In this document: positions 1-12,079 of the stretch, in pieces | How positions within the stretch are numbered: position 1 is the stretch's first letter | How the letters are laid out: each line of letters begins with the position of its first letter | Source of the DNA: Clarkia xantiana subsp. parviflora | Taxonomy: Eukaryota; Streptophyta; Magnoliopsida; Myrtales; Onagraceae | Assembly (NCBI GenBank): GCA_036873135.1 | Contig: JAPTYO010000003.1 | Coordinates: forward strand, 32,244,763 to 32,308,762 | DNA: 64,000 bases | Direction of reading: 5' to 3' | Made by a program: the position numbers and the translations under genes | The notes under the pieces: generated by a model | Seen by the model: only the letters and a program-made list of their open reading frames with translations | What the model was told of the DNA's origin: nothing | The model's database searches: none

Positions 1-263
1 TTGGATCCACAATCTGCTCCCTATTAACAGAAAAAAGATTGATCTAATGCAGCCCGTTCCATTATTTCATCCTTAACTATGTAGTGAGAATTTGCAGATA
101 ATCCAATCCATCATTGGCTCATTCATCAATAGTGTAACAGAATCAGATGAAATCAACCAGAATCTAACACATTTTGCCACGGCATCTCATCTAAAAGCCG
201 GTAATAATGAAGTGAACAGCAAACCTCATTTCACCACGCAATTTAGTTCATAGAGAAACGAAC

Positions 264-443
264 CTTGGGGAGGGACTTGAACCCAAAGCATGAGCTCCTT
301 GCAACAGTTGAAGCAAACAGGCGACGGTAAGGAGATTGCTCGAGCAAAGCTCTCGACGACGAAGACTTCGAAATCACGCCGCAATTATTCAGAGCACCGC
401 TTCTCTTTAGGATCGACGAAATAGCTCGGGCTCTCCGGAACAT
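264..443 (-). CDS. First exon of a probable mitochondrial protein (rest lies off the window)
   Basis: The ATG is at 443-441 and the frame stays open for exactly 60 codons to a plausible 5' splice site (CCCAAG|GTTCG, exon end 264). The peptide begins MFRRARAISSILKRSG, is rich in Arg, Ser and Ala and has almost no acidic residues until late. That is the composition of a cleaved mitochondrial presequence. Without the splice the frame stops six codons later. The next exon would lie to the left of base 1, so the mature protein cannot be identified. A CT-rich 5' UTR lies directly upstream on this strand. The targeting prediction is inference from composition; the start and donor are seen in the sequence. 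Confidence 0.5.
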
Positions 444-446
444 GGC

Positions 447-484
447 GCCTCTCTCTCTCTCTCTCGCTCTCTCTCTCTCTCTCG
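447..484. repeat. CT/GA microsatellite in the 5' UTR of the first gene
   Basis: A nearly pure CT dinucleotide run with one CG interruption, immediately upstream of the ATG at 443 on the minus strand, where it reads GA. Such runs are common in plant 5' UTRs and core promoters. Confidence 0.8.
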
Positions 485-730
485 TGTTTGTGTAAAACTC
501 TTGTTGAAGGGTTTAGGGAGGATCTACGTGGCCAGGAGGAGGTCCGCAGTTCAGTTGGCTCTGCTGCCGCCGTTTTCTTGACACGTGGTTCCCGTGCGGC
601 TGGCTGAACCGGTTTGACTTGGTTGTCTTGGACATCCGGCCCAGTTCGGCTCGGTTATGCAACAACATTAACCTATTATATTAATAATGAGTTTGGTTTT
701 TTTTTTTTTTTCAAAATAATAAGTTTGGTT

Positions 731-923
731 TGTTAGGTATACATTGGGTAAATTGTACCACATCAATAAGATTGAAGTGTTTGGACTCGGAACACTACAT
801 AAGATCAATGAGCTACTCTTACTCTCACATTAATTGGTTTTACTATGAAATCTCAATGAGTTTATGTAGTTGGTATGGACTCGCTCCCAGTTTTAATTTC
901 CCAACAACTGGCATCAGAGTCGG
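731..923 (+). mobile_element. TRIM-like LTR with adjacent initiator-Met tRNA primer site
   Basis: The block 731-906 starts TGTTAGG and ends CCCAACA, so it has TG...CA ends with short inverted termini, as LTRs do. Two bases downstream lies TGGCATCAGAGTCGG (909-923), one mismatch from the classic plant primer-binding site TGGTATCAGAGC complementary to initiator tRNA-Met. A 176 bp LTR is in the range of TRIM elements. No second copy of the LTR was seen downstream, so the element is probably truncated. Several short ORFs here are not coding. Confidence 0.55.
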
Positions 924-1059
924 TGGATCGGTCTGGAAAGTCTAGAAAGGCACAAAGTGTTGACTTTCGTGAACTCGTGGCTGTTCGAGAGGCTGATTTG
1001 AAAATTTCACAATTTGTTGTCGGACTTCCGATTAAGGGAAAGTTACGACGTGAGTAGAT

Positions 1060-2000
1060 TTCCGGTTGAGGATGAATGACGTGGATATTCGATTGTTGGT
1101 TGTGTTTTACGATTTTTGTATGATTATAAGATTTGAGATTATTCTTTATAAAAAATGCTAGAATGTTTATAAGGATTAACTAGATACATGTTTCGGTTTC
1201 GAAATTGGTATCCAGAACTATGTATTGTTTTCAATTGACCATGTATTGTTTTCAATTGGGTACCAAGAACCATATGATTTATTTTGGAAACAAACTATAA
1301 TTAGTTCCTTAACTGTTATCCATAAATGATCGGTTCTTAACGGTTTCAGAACGTTTGCGATTCCAAACAATTCTGAATAATTTATGTTAGGAACCGTCTA
1401 GTATTGGTACGGTTGGGTACCAGAAATTATACGATACCCTAAACCGCTCACCACTAATAATGAATACAAATTTGATTTTTTTTTTTAATGAATCTAATAA
1501 AGAATTTGATCAACTGATGAAAAAAAAATAGTTGAATTGATTGAAAGTAAAGCAAAGTCATTATTTTATATATAACAATTTTATCATTATATTAGCTCAT
1601 TGGCAAAAATAAATCATCATATTAGCTCAAATGTAACTGACCAAACAAAACAAATTAAAATCTATTTAATTACATTATGAAATGTAAATAACCAATAATT
1701 AATTTTTTTTGCTAGAACCAAATAGTTAAATAAAAAAATAAAAGAAATTATTAAATTACATTCAACATTCATAAGTATTTATTTAATAAAATAATAATGA
1801 TAATAATAATAATAAGCAACCAAATGAGGAAAGTATTAACGGCGTTGTCACGGAATTAAGTTGAACATTCTCTTTCCTACTCATCACGGGCCCACTTCTG
1901 TTCCGTCAATGCCGTGTAATCTATTGTATCCAGCTTGATTGGCCGGAAGACACCATTGACGGTATTTTCGTCTCTCTGTCAATTCGCGGGAGTTTCACGA
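1060..2000. other. AT-rich intergenic stretch, no gene seen
   Basis: Holds a GGTACC/accgtaccaa-type degenerate repeat around 1190-1445 and AT-rich simple sequence with ATA runs around 1790-1815. The part from about 1900 onward is less AT-rich and probably holds the promoter and 5' UTR of the DUF212 gene. Confidence 0.5.
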
Positions 2001-2116
2001 AGAGGAAGAATAAGAAGCAGGGTCTTTGCGATCTGGTTTCAATTGGTGGAGCTGGAATACTTTCAATCTCTGTCGAAGAATTGATTCGATTGCCCGTCAA
2101 TTTGGTTGAATCTTTG

Positions 2117-5100
2117 ATGGACGAGGTGGTAACTGCCGGAGACGGTGGATCGAGCTCCGAGGCCTCATCGGAGCCGTCTTCAATCCTTCCTTACAACCTC
2201 CCGCTTATCTCTGCTTTCCTAGCGTTTGCTCTCGCACAGTTCCTCAAGCTCTTCACCACCTGGTCCGTCCTCTCTTTCTCTCCCTCTTCCTAGAAAAAGA
2301 TTATCTCAATTTGTAGATCTCGTGTTAGATTGCTTACAGTTCTTTGTCATGGAATAGAATTCTGGTTTAATTCTCCTTTTTTGTGCTAAAGTTATCACTT
2401 TCTTGTGCATATATAGGGAATCTCGATTCCATGATGCCATTGGTAGTATCATTAGGAAACTTGATATAGGTAGATGCTGGCTCGAGTACACTGCCTGTAA
2501 AATCGAGGATATTGATGAAATATAATGCGTAGTTAGATTGTATGGCCAAAAAAGAAAAAGTTACAGATAGAATTGCATTGCATTGCTTAGATGGGACAAG
2601 GGGAATTTGTCAGCTGCAGATGTTACAATTGAGCTTAGTTCATATGCATTTTAAGTCAATTGGAATGGTGATGGGCGGTTCCTCGGTTATTCCGAATTCG
2701 TTATTGCAAAATGGATAAACAAAGGACTTTATTTCTCTACATGAGCTGCTCGTATATTGAGTGACTTTATAGTTTGAAGTGAATTCATCTGTTTGTCACG
2801 ATCTTGCCTTAGTATGACAAAATCGTTGCAGCTAGAGCAATATACTTGGTTACAATCACCTCTGCTGAATTCTGGTTTTATTCTCCGTTTTTGTGCTAAA
2901 GTTGTCATATTTTTGTGCATATATAGGGAATTTTGATTCCAAGATCCCATTTGACATTTGTACTATCATTAGGAAACATAATATAGGTAGATGCTAGCTC
3001 GAGTACACTGCCTGTAAAATCTAATGCACGGTTAGAGATAGAATTGCATTACTTGGATGGGACAAGGGGAGTTCCTCAGCTGAGTTCATATGCATTTTAA
3101 GCCAATTGGATGGTGATGTGTTTTCGTGAATTCGTTATTGCAAAATGGAAGAGGGAATTTATTTCTCTTTATGAACTGTTTGTATATCCTGTCGGGTGGC
3201 TTGATAGTTTGAAGTGAATTCAGCTATTTGTCATGATTGTGCCGTAGTATGACAAAATCGTTGCAGCTAGAGCAATAATCTTGGTTACAATAACCTCTGC
3301 TGATTTCTACCCCTTGAAGAAGAGTGTTAATTAAAGAAAAAAAATTAATCTGATTGTTCGGTAGCAGAATCTAATGTGTAGTTAGAGATAGAATTGCATT
3401 ACTTAGATGGGACCAGGGGAATTTGTCAGCTGCAGATGTTACAGTTGTGCCAAGTTCATATTCATGTTAAGCTAATTCGATGGTGATGGATGAATCCTCA
3501 GTTTTTCCTTAAATCGTTATTTCAAAATGGGTGAACAAAAGGGATTTTATTTCTCTATGACAAATTGTTGCAGCTAGAGTAATATACTTGGTAACAATCA
3601 CCTCCGCTGAAGAAGAGTGTTAATTAAATAAACGTTTTAATCTGATTCTTCAGTAGCATGCTTATTTAGTTATTTGCATACCGTGCGAACCTACTTGTCA
3701 GGAATAAGCATTTACTAACTACTGTGTTTGCAAACATAAAGGTTTAACATCTCCATAATTCTTCGGTGGTGAAATGCTTGTCAAACTGCTATCTTGCAAA
3801 TAGCATTCTGATTTCCATATGTGAAGAGTTGGTTTGTGAATATATGTTAGCCAACTAATGGTTTTAGTCACTGGTGTTGTAATCAGCACCAAGTTTTTCC
3901 TTTCAATATCAATCCTCATTACAGTCTGCATTCAAATTTCAATCCACAGATTGCACTGTGCAGTATCCAGCTTTAAGATATTGCTTCTTTGTTATGCACT
4001 GCATACACTGAATCTTGAGGAAGAAAATAGTGTAATAAATTACATCTTACACTAAAAAAAGTTACATCTTAAAAAGAACAATTATGTTTAGCAAGTATAG
4101 CACGGAAATTATCGCATACTTACACTAGGGCAGTTGCTGCTGCCCTTTGTAGAATTTACTGAAGTATTGTCTATTTATTTCTATGATTCTGCTTTGGCTG
4201 CTTCAAGCTCAGTGTTTCCGGTTTATCAAAAGTAAAGTTCGGGTTTTAGTATCCGAACTAAGATTTTTTTGGTCCAGTATCCCGACTAAGTTCATATACA
4301 CACACATCTACATCTAGTTTAATTTTTTTGGGACATTTTTCAGCAAAAAGTGAACCTGAACCGGAGAATTCTTACAGAAGCAAGCTGCCTTTTGCCACTG
4401 AAGAAATATAAAGCAGTACTTGGCACTTGGAATTCCTACTGTTAGCTAACGGGTCATCTTTGTATAAATTTTCCTAGAAACTCAGGTACAAGGAAAAGAG
4501 ATGGGACTCTAAAAGAGTGATCGATTCTGGTGGAATGCCTTCGTCTCATTCTGCAACAGTTATGGCTTTGGCTGTGGCTATCGGTTTTCAGGACGGAACT
4601 GGAGACCCTGCATTTGCAATCGCCGTGGTCTTGGCTTGCGTTGTATGTGCTTTTCTTCAACAAACTTATAATCTGTTTCATTATATTTGGCATGTGATTC
4701 TCAATACCCTCAATTTTCTTGAATCGTTACGCCTCTCAAACTCTATATGCAGGTTATGTACGATGCCTCGGGGATCAGACATCATGCTGGCCGGCAAGCT
4801 GAAGTACGTTATTAACTTATTAGAACATTCATGCTGTTCTTGAATATTTCCATATTAAGACAATAATTTTTTACTTTTTTTTTGGGGATATTTGCAGTTG
4901 TTGAACCAAATTGTGTGTGAGTTTCCTCCCGAGCATCCTCTTGCCGCCGTCAGACCTCTTCGGGAGTTACTTGGACACACACCTCTCCAGGTTCATTTTA
5001 GTTTATGGTTATAGAATTAAGGGTTAAGAACCTAAAAACAGTCTCAAACATAAGGCATGTTACTAACTTCTTTTTTAATTTTTAAATATTGATATGTGGT

Positions 5101-5500
5101 GTTCCAACTATTTTGCTATTTCCACTTTTCTCGATTGATTTTGACATTAAAAAATTGGTGCTTGAAGCAAAAAATAAAACATCTTGTTTTCCACTTTTCC
5201 AGATTATCAGATTTGTTGCTTAAAAAACATGTTTTTGTTTCATCAATTTTCAGAGCAATAAATGGAAATCAACCAATCTGATAATTGAGTCACCGAATAT
5301 TAACATTCTAAATCTGGGACAACGATTAGTAACCTTGCCTATAGTTGGGACTGTTTTTAAGTTCTTACCCTAACGTTGTCTGGCTAAGCGAGCTCGGGAT
5401 TACGGGATAATACTGTATTGAGATGTGGTTGTTTGTTCAGGTTGTTGCTGGTGCTGTATTGGGATGCATTGTAGCATACTTCATGAGGAGCACCAACTAA
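2117..5500 (+). CDS. DUF212 / acid phosphatase-vanadium haloperoxidase-related membrane protein
   Basis: Five exons: 2117-2262, 4486-4642, 4753-4803, 4898-4990, 5441-5500 (507 bases, 168 residues). All introns are GT-AG and the reading frame closes across every junction. The protein starts MDEVVTAGD and has a Ser-rich N-terminus, then hydrophobic segments. The family signature SGGMPSSHSATV lies at about residues 63-74, followed by AVAIGFQDG. Later come a YDASGIRHHAGRQAE segment and a C-terminal LRELLGHTPLQVVAGAVLG segment. This matches the DUF212 (YuiD-like) family of small polytopic proteins related in sequence to PAP2/haloperoxidase folds. Plant members are short and often plastid- or membrane-associated, and their reaction is not established. 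An in-frame TTG upstream is not used as start. Intron 1 is unusually long (2.2 kb) and repetitive; intron 4 holds a foldback element. Confidence 0.85.
2340..3620. repeat. Degenerate tandem duplications inside intron 1 of the DUF212 gene
   Basis: Blocks of this intron recur in the same order. The segment with TTTTGTGCTAAAGT and GCATATATAGGGAAT occurs near 2380-2420 and again near 2890-2930. The segment with GTTGCAGCTAGAG and TTGGTTACAAT occurs near 2825, 3260 and 3568. A GATGGGACMAGGGGA block occurs near 2590, 3057 and 3408. Spacing is roughly 300-510 bp, so internal deletions followed duplication. No coding potential seen. Confidence 0.75.
5021..5370. mobile_element. Foldback MITE copy 1 (GGGTTAAGAACC family), intronic
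   Basis: Begins GGGTTAAGAACCTAAAAACAG and ends with its inverse, CTGTTTTTAAGTTCTTACCC. The two halves are largely inverse complements with a short AT-rich centre. It sits wholly inside intron 4 of the DUF212 gene. Same family as copies at 15755, 26211 and 35153. Confidence 0.8.
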
Positions 5501-6089
5501 AGAAAATGTCTGAGATAGATGGATTCTTTGCCTTGCTGCCCAAGGTATCGTACTTACGGATTCGATGAAAGACAAAAAGCCATTAGTAGTAAAGATCAAT
5601 CAATGTAATATTATACAGATTCAATTTAACTACTGTAAACTCTATACATTTTGATTAATCGAGTCAGTGTACGTTGATTCAATTGATTGGAACTAGTCTT
5701 TGACATGGTGAACTCAAGAGATAAACAAAATCCGGGAATGAAAAAATATTCACTTTAGCCCGTACGGATATGTATGGACAATGATTATTTTAGGGGTTAG
5801 ATATTTAGGATACAGTTAAATAAACTAAGTACCGACTATATGTGGGGTTTAGATTTTTATAATGTGTTCATTATTAGATTGTTACTCGATATTTAGATAA
5901 TTTTAATAAATTATTATTACTAGCTGAAATTAGTTTTTGAACATTTTGCTAGCTGCTCGTTTTATCACATACATACAGTTTTGTTGGTTATCTGAATTTT
6001 CTTTTTTTCTTATATGGAATCATGCTCAATGTTGGACACAAGATTTGATTTTAATATATAAAATTTTGTTAGACTGTCCAAACATTAGC

Positions 6090-6448
6090 TAACAGTCTTA
6101 ACTATAAGTTAGGTTGTTATTCTTTTTTTAAATTTAAAATGCTAATATTTAGTGTCTCGACTATCAGATTTATTAATTTCTACATTTTATCTTAAAATTG
6201 ATGGAATACAGTCATGTTTATAAGCATCAAGCAAGAAATTTGATACTTCAAAAACAGTGGAAAACAACATATGTTTGTTGCTTAACATGCTAAGTTTAAT
6301 CCAAAATCAGTCAAAATAGTGAAAAACAACAAATATAATAGTTGGGACTTGGGATACTAAATACTAACATTTTATATCTGGGACGTTGATTAACAATATC
6401 ACATAATATTGAAGTCTATTATTGAGACCGTTTTTAGGTTTTTAACCA
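6090..6448. mobile_element. Foldback MITE copy 2, degraded
   Basis: Same family as the element at 5021: it has AACAGTCTTAACTATAAG near the left end, the ATTTAGTGTCTCGACTATCAG block, and GAGACCGTTTTTAGG near the right end in inverted order. The outer termini have decayed. The surrounding 5500-6980 stretch is otherwise AT-rich with no gene seen. Confidence 0.6.
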
Positions 6449-6982
6449 ATTAGAAATTTGTCAAAATGTTCAAATATCAGCTAGCAAATTGGATTGGAGT
6501 AATTGGGATATAATGTTTTTGCTAAATGCCTTAGTTCTTTGAAATGATTAATGTTTCTTCAAATTTGGAAATTTAGTGCATCTTGATGGATTAATACTGC
6601 ATGACTAGTTATCTCTTTGGCACTTTTCCTTCTTCGTTTGTAAATCTAAGTACCTGAATTGTATTTCAGTTCAGATAATGTTTCAAACTTTACCGAAAAC
6701 CGAACTCTGCTTTGCATTTGAGCTAGCCTTTGCCTTACCAACACTAATAATAGTAGAAGGAACCCTTTTGGTTATGACCCATTTGAGCTTAGTTTATTTG
6801 AATTTATATCCAGCTTGGATAAAATAAAGACCAGATTGTTGTTAGATTAAAGTTTCAAACTTTAACCAAAACAAAGTGCTGTTTTGCCTCCAGGCATGCT
6901 TATGTCTTAACCGATAGACGGTTTTGGTAATAATTCTTTGTTCATTAGGCCATTTGAATTGGTATTAAGCTTATGTCTTTAG

Positions 6983-7734
6983 GAGATTGTTGAATTACCT
7001 TCTGAAGGAAACGAATCAACCCGAAGTCAAAATTCTCCGAAACAACAGCCCTTGTCTGATCTTGGAAATCAGATGGCATCCCAAGTCGGAACAACCTCGT
7101 ACTTCTGCTACGGACTCGATGGTTTTTTCATTGAAGCAAAGACCGAAATCAACTTCAAGCAACCCGACGAACAATCCCGTCAGTTTATTTGAGGCCGATA
7201 ATTCTCAATCTAAATTGGAAACCAAGTTTCAATCTTTTGGCCCGGGAAAAGAATCATCGAAAACTGAATCCAAATGGAGTGTGCAACCTTCTTATTCAAA
7301 TGCAGATGATCCCAGGAGTAACTCTTCTGCAAATGTGGGTTAATGATCAGTGGCAAAATTCCAGCAGTAATTTACATACGACTAACGAAAAAGACGACGA
7401 TTGGGATGATTTTGCAAGCTCAATCGCCATCAAAGATCAAGGGATTCCATCCGTAGTTAATTCAGGTTTGGATTTGTTCAGCGTTTTGGTGCAGGAAAAG
7501 GATGGTGGTAATTTTCAGCAGTTCCATCTCTTTTTAGGTGCATTTCAGAGGCTAGGCAAATTTTTAAACTTAGTTTCTATGCAAAAAAATAAAACTGATT
7601 TTGTTTTCTTGCGCATCAAGTAACATTTTTTTTCCTGCATGATTAGAGCGATTTGTGAATTCATGTCGAATCCGAAGACCGGAGTAGAGATGCTAATTTC
7701 TCAGATGCATGATCTCTCGACAGCAATCTCTTGA
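6983..7734 (+). pseudogene. Broken fragment of an acidic plant protein with a DDDWDDF motif
   Basis: Protein-like stretches lie in order on the plus strand but in different frames. First is EIVELPSEGNESTRSQNSP from about 6983, then a Ser/Asn-rich stretch ending SNADDPRSNSSANVG at 7343. Next, in another frame, is a segment with NDQWQNSSSN and DDDWDDFAS (about 7345-7425) and a DLFS motif. Last is EFMSNPKTGVEMLISQMHD (about 7655-7714), ending at a TGA at 7732. The order recalls the C-terminus of a plant protein family often labelled dentin sialophosphoprotein-like, whose function is unknown to me. There is no start codon or upstream exon, and at least two frameshifts are needed. It therefore looks like a relic and not a working gene. 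The family link is from memory and only moderately sure. Confidence 0.45.
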
Positions 7735-8598
7735 TTCCTCGACTAACCGGAAAAACCTAATGCTTTGATTGGAGTAAGATCAATTTTTTGTCACTGGGTT
7801 TCCTTTTCTTGTGCAAATTGTTTGAAACAAAGTATGATCATTGCGGAAATGAAATGAAAATTATTACAGAGGATTTGTGCTTAAATTTTGCTTGTAATGA
7901 AATGTTTCAACTAATAATCAAAACCTTAAATCTAGAAAAAACTAATATTATAATAAATTAATGAAAATAAGTACATATTTTAGAGATTAAAATCTATAAA
8001 ATATTATTTAATACCGTTGCCCCATAAATCTATTTTCCATCTAAAATCAGTATAATTAAATTTAAGATTTACAAAGAACTCATAAATTTTCTGAGATCCT
8101 TCTACCACATTAATAATAAAAAAAAGTATAAACATAGTGCTCCACAAGCATATTAGAAAACCTATTACAAATATATACATTACAATTTTTAGGGTAATTT
8201 TGATAAAAAAAAATAGATGTTATTTTGGAAATTTTTAATTAATTTTATTGAGAAGAGTATAGTGAACCAACTATAAAAAGATTGAGAGTAATAATAATAA
8301 TACTTTAAATGGGAAGATAAGTTGAAATTATTTAAACAAAAAAATATAAAATAAACATAGTTATAAATTTCAATAAATTAACAATTTCTCCATGGATTTA
8401 TTAATTTAATGACTAATTTTTAAAATATCATGAATATTTCTTTTTTCTCTTTTAAGTTATATATATGGCCAATTTGGTCAACTAAGGTCACTCCTTTCAG
8501 GAAACTACAAGGACTACGTGGATTGCACTCTAAACAAAATGCTGTCCTCCCTTCTAGAAACTAAATATTGTAAATTATTTATAGTCTAGCATTTTTTT

Positions 8599-8650
<52 letters not shown>

Positions 8651-9216
8651 TAAACTAAAGATATAGTAGATATTTTATTTAATGCTATCCAGGTATTATT
8701 TGCATCCATCAAACCCCGAAATTATTTTAGTACTAATAATGAGGTTGACTTAATTAGGTTATTTCTTAGGTATATTTAAATTTAAGTACGACAAATGTCT
8801 TAAATTCCTAATATTTTAGGGGTCATTTTAAAAATATTTTAATAAAAAAACTACAATTTATTTTTTATTGGCTTACTTTTTTTCATACGAGTATGTCACA
8901 TACTAAAATAAATTATTACTTGCACATAATCAACATGTAAGAGATAACATCTTCACCGATAATATATATATATATACTTTTTTTTTTTTTCCATTTTTAA
9001 AGTTTAATATTTGATCAGCGACCATCTGGCAAAATAATGTAACATTGTTGAACCAATATACCATCTTAAATAAGATTTGACATATTTTACTTATTAACAA
9101 CCATAAGAGCCATAACGAAAGCTATGTTCCTCACGGGGCGACTATTGAGCCCGCATTACGAGATAGATGAGACAAGTATGAAATATGTCCCGCACCGTGT
9201 CATTGACAACCCTACA
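7735..9216. other. AT-rich intergenic DNA with a long TA microsatellite
   Basis: No gene seen. A pure TA run lies at about 8604-8648. The rest is homopolymer-rich A/T sequence. Confidence 0.6.
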
Positions 9217-9690
9217 GGGTGTAAACGAGTCAAGATTCTCGTGAGCTATTCGAGATCGGCTCGGTCGATATTCGAATTCGACTCGCTGAATTTCGAGTCG
9301 AGTTTTTTCTGAAGCCGAGTCGAGTTCGAGTTCACTAGTATTCGACTCGAGAGGCTCGCGAGCCTAATCGAGCTTTTTACTTTTGCCTATTCGAGTCGAG
9401 TTCGAGTCCGAGCTCGAGCTTTAAATAATAATATTATATATGTATATATTGAGTTCAAGTCGAGTTCGAGCTCGAGCCAAAAGCCTAATCGAGTGAAGTT
9501 CGAGCTAAAGTACGCCGGTTACAATTTAATTGAAAATATATAACATTATCGAGTCGAACCGAGCTCAAGCTCGTCGAGTATGGCATCGAGTCGAATTCGA
9601 ACTCGAAAATTTAAGACTCAACCGAGTTCAAATTCAAGTAAAATGAGTCGAGTTAAGACGAACTTGCCAGATACTCGGCTCGATTAGACA
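9217..9690. repeat. TCGAG-rich interspersed repeat, copy 1
   Basis: Starts at GGGTGTAAACGAGTC and ends near CTCGGCTCGATTAGACAACC. The interior is dominated by degenerate GAGTCGAGTTCGAG motifs on both strands, giving many overlapping small palindromes. Related copies lie at 12935, 21826, 60410 and 62665. It looks like a dispersed non-coding transposable-element family, but the class is not clear. The 62-codon ORF at 9124-9312 is a by-product. Confidence 0.65.
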
Positions 9691-10189
9691 ACCTGCACTA
9701 CTGAATGAGTGATGACTGATGAGGGGGCGGTATATTACAATTTAAGATGTTTCTTAATGAGCACACGTGGAAAGGCTTCTAGAAGGTTAAATTCCCTTCA
9801 CAAATTTATCGTTTACAAATATTGGGGCCTGTTCTTATCTATTTGATTGAGGAGACATTTATAGTGTAAGTACGCCATCAAGTACGTCATAATTCAACAA
9901 TTCAATTTATTGTTTTTCCGCCGAATTTATACAATATATGTATTTTCCGCATAAATATCTGCTTCTATTATTATTATTTTTTTGCAAACTAATACTATTA
10001 ATTAATAATTATTGAAATAAGGGATAAAGATGAACAAAAACTAAAAGAGCTTCTAGAAGGTGGCCCCACCGGCGTCCTATCCTAACTCAGATTCGTACTA
10101 ACTGCTGCTATCCCTCACTATTATTATTATTAAATTAAATGCTTATTATTAATAATGTTATTATACACCCACTAATGTTGATGTTTTTA

Positions 10190-10380
10190 TCGAGGGTGAT
10201 GATAGAGTCTGTGAAAAAAACTGTGAAAAATCCATAGAAAGCACTTCTAAGTCCACATGGCAATGCATAATAACATTCTCTTTCCATTTTATGAACAATC
10301 ATCACTTGACATGTGTTACTTGACAACTTTCTATGAATTTTTCACAAAAAATTCCACACTTTAAAGATTTATCATTTTGT
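10190..10380. mobile_element. Small foldback MITE
   Basis: The left arm reads GTGAAAAATCCATAGAAAG (about 10222-10240). The right arm is its inverse complement, CTTTCTATGAATTTTTCAC (about 10329-10347), flanked on both sides by further matching sequence to about 10190 and 10380. Total about 190 bp, non-coding. The antisense ORF across it is not considered a gene. Confidence 0.65.
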
Positions 10381-11668
10381 CAAACACAAAGTTTAATTAG
10401 GTTCTAATCATCATGAAGAGTCACTCTCAAATTTCTAGTTTTGGATTAAATTAAGGAGAGGAAGATATTTTTCAATTATCAAACTACTAAGCTAAAGCTC
10501 GTAAATTACAGATCGAACCTAATGTCATATCTATTAAAAAAAAAACTACTAAACCATGTAAACCAAACAAAGTCATACTACTAAAATCACGTCAGACAAT
10601 GTGGTACTAAATAAATTACAACTAAAATGATGGAAAAATTGCATTAGCATCAACCGAATCTAATAAAAAATATTTCATTATTTAATTTTAATATATTTAT
10701 TTATTATTACATTTACGTCTTGCCAAATTCAGCTTTCGAGAACCGTAATGTTCTAGTGGGCCTGGATTCCCTTAATTAATTAATTGATATATATAATAGA
10801 AAATTCAGGAAGTAAAATGAATAAATAAATAAATATAAGGCAGAAAAGGACAGATGTTCTAGAACCAAAAAACCACGGGCTCACGCCAACAGACAAGCCC
10901 GGCCCGCGGAACCATATCAAAACTGACAAACTCCCACTGAATTTTAATTATATTATATTATATTATATATATATATATATATTCGGTACCATTACCAATA
11001 CCAGGAGCATGTTTGCATGAGGGCCCCTCAACTTCTGAAACAAACATTATATGATCCCTTTAGTTTTTTTATTTTTTTAAATCCCAAAGTATGTAACGTG
11101 GGGACATTTGCCGGCTCAAATTATAATTAATATTTAATAACATAGTCTTCCGCCTCACTTTGTAGAAATACTATATACCAAATAAAAATAAAGATATGCC
11201 AATATTGACATTATTATTGCTTTTCCTTTAGTAAAACAAGTTTGCTTGAATACATTAATAGAAACATCAAAATTAGTAAATTGTAATATACTTTTTTGCT
11301 GTGAAAAAATGTAATATTTGCAATCAATAGTTGATAATTATGCATAAGAAAGTGATAAATATCTCTATTTACAAGTTCGATATTATAAAATAATTAGTTA
11401 ACGCGTGTTTTTATTCTTATATAATAGTAGAATACTTAGTTTAATGTAAAATAAAAGTTGTATCAATTAGATATATATTATTCTCTGATAATTGATAATT
11501 ACTAAATTATTTTTCATAAACATCAATTTAACCGTAGGTGTTAAACTATGTAGAATATTAAATACTTCATTCACAAGTTTGAATTTATGAAACAAATAAT
11601 TAAGACACACTTGTTCCTTTTTTTTTAACTAAAGTAAAATGAAACAATTTAATAAAATTTCTAAGACA
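10381..11668. other. AT-rich intergenic DNA, no gene seen
   Basis: Contains a TATTA/TA simple-sequence stretch near 10945-10982 and otherwise only unique AT-rich sequence. Confidence 0.5.
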
Positions 11669-11742
11669 GTCGGGATATCTCAGTTAGTAGAGTAAATGAT
11701 TGAAAATCCTTATATTACCCTAATATACATCTTATTCTTAAC
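11669..11742 (+). pseudogene. Decayed nuclear copy of plastid trnF-GAA
   Basis: The sequence begins GTCGGGATATCTCAGTTAGT and continues with AGAGTAAATGATTGAAAATCC. This follows chloroplast tRNA-Phe from base 1 through the D arm and the anticodon loop, with GAA in the expected place. The T arm is recognisable only at its end (TCTTATTCTTAAC against the plastid TCTGGTTCCTGGC). Most differences are G-to-A or C-to-T, as expected for a methylated, long-resident plastid insertion. The B box and acceptor pairing are lost, so it is not expected to be functional. The comparison is from memory of the plastid gene. Confidence 0.6.
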
Positions 11743-11954
11743 ATATTATGATTTTAGTTATTAGATTATAATTGTAATTTGAGACTTTGACTCACTTGAT
11801 GTCAACTAAAGTATGCTCCTTTACCAGATGTATTTAATAACTTTGGGGTGAATATATAAACTTCCGAATACTTTCTTAGGGGGGCGTACATACGCCGGGC
11901 GTTTGCATTCATCCATATGAATATATACTTTCTCCAGTTTGACCTCGCCTCCAC

Positions 11955-11963
11955 TATATATAA
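11955..11963 (+). promoter_or_regulatory. TATA box of the J-domain gene
   Basis: TATATATAA lies 117 bases before the ATG at 12080. This would put transcription start near 11985-11990 and leave a short 5' UTR. The position and the perfect match support a TATA function. Confidence 0.65.
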
Positions 11964-12079
11964 ACCCGTCTATCGATCGCCATGTTCACACTCAACAGTC
12001 TCTTCAAGCTTTCCTCCAGCCATTTTCATTTTCCTTCCACTCAACTTCCGCAATTACCATCTTGCCCTCATCCTCTCCG

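Noticed and set aside
730..1057. Short ORFs at 730-945 and 875-1057
   Set aside because: They lie across the TRIM-like LTR and its primer site and have no protein-like features.
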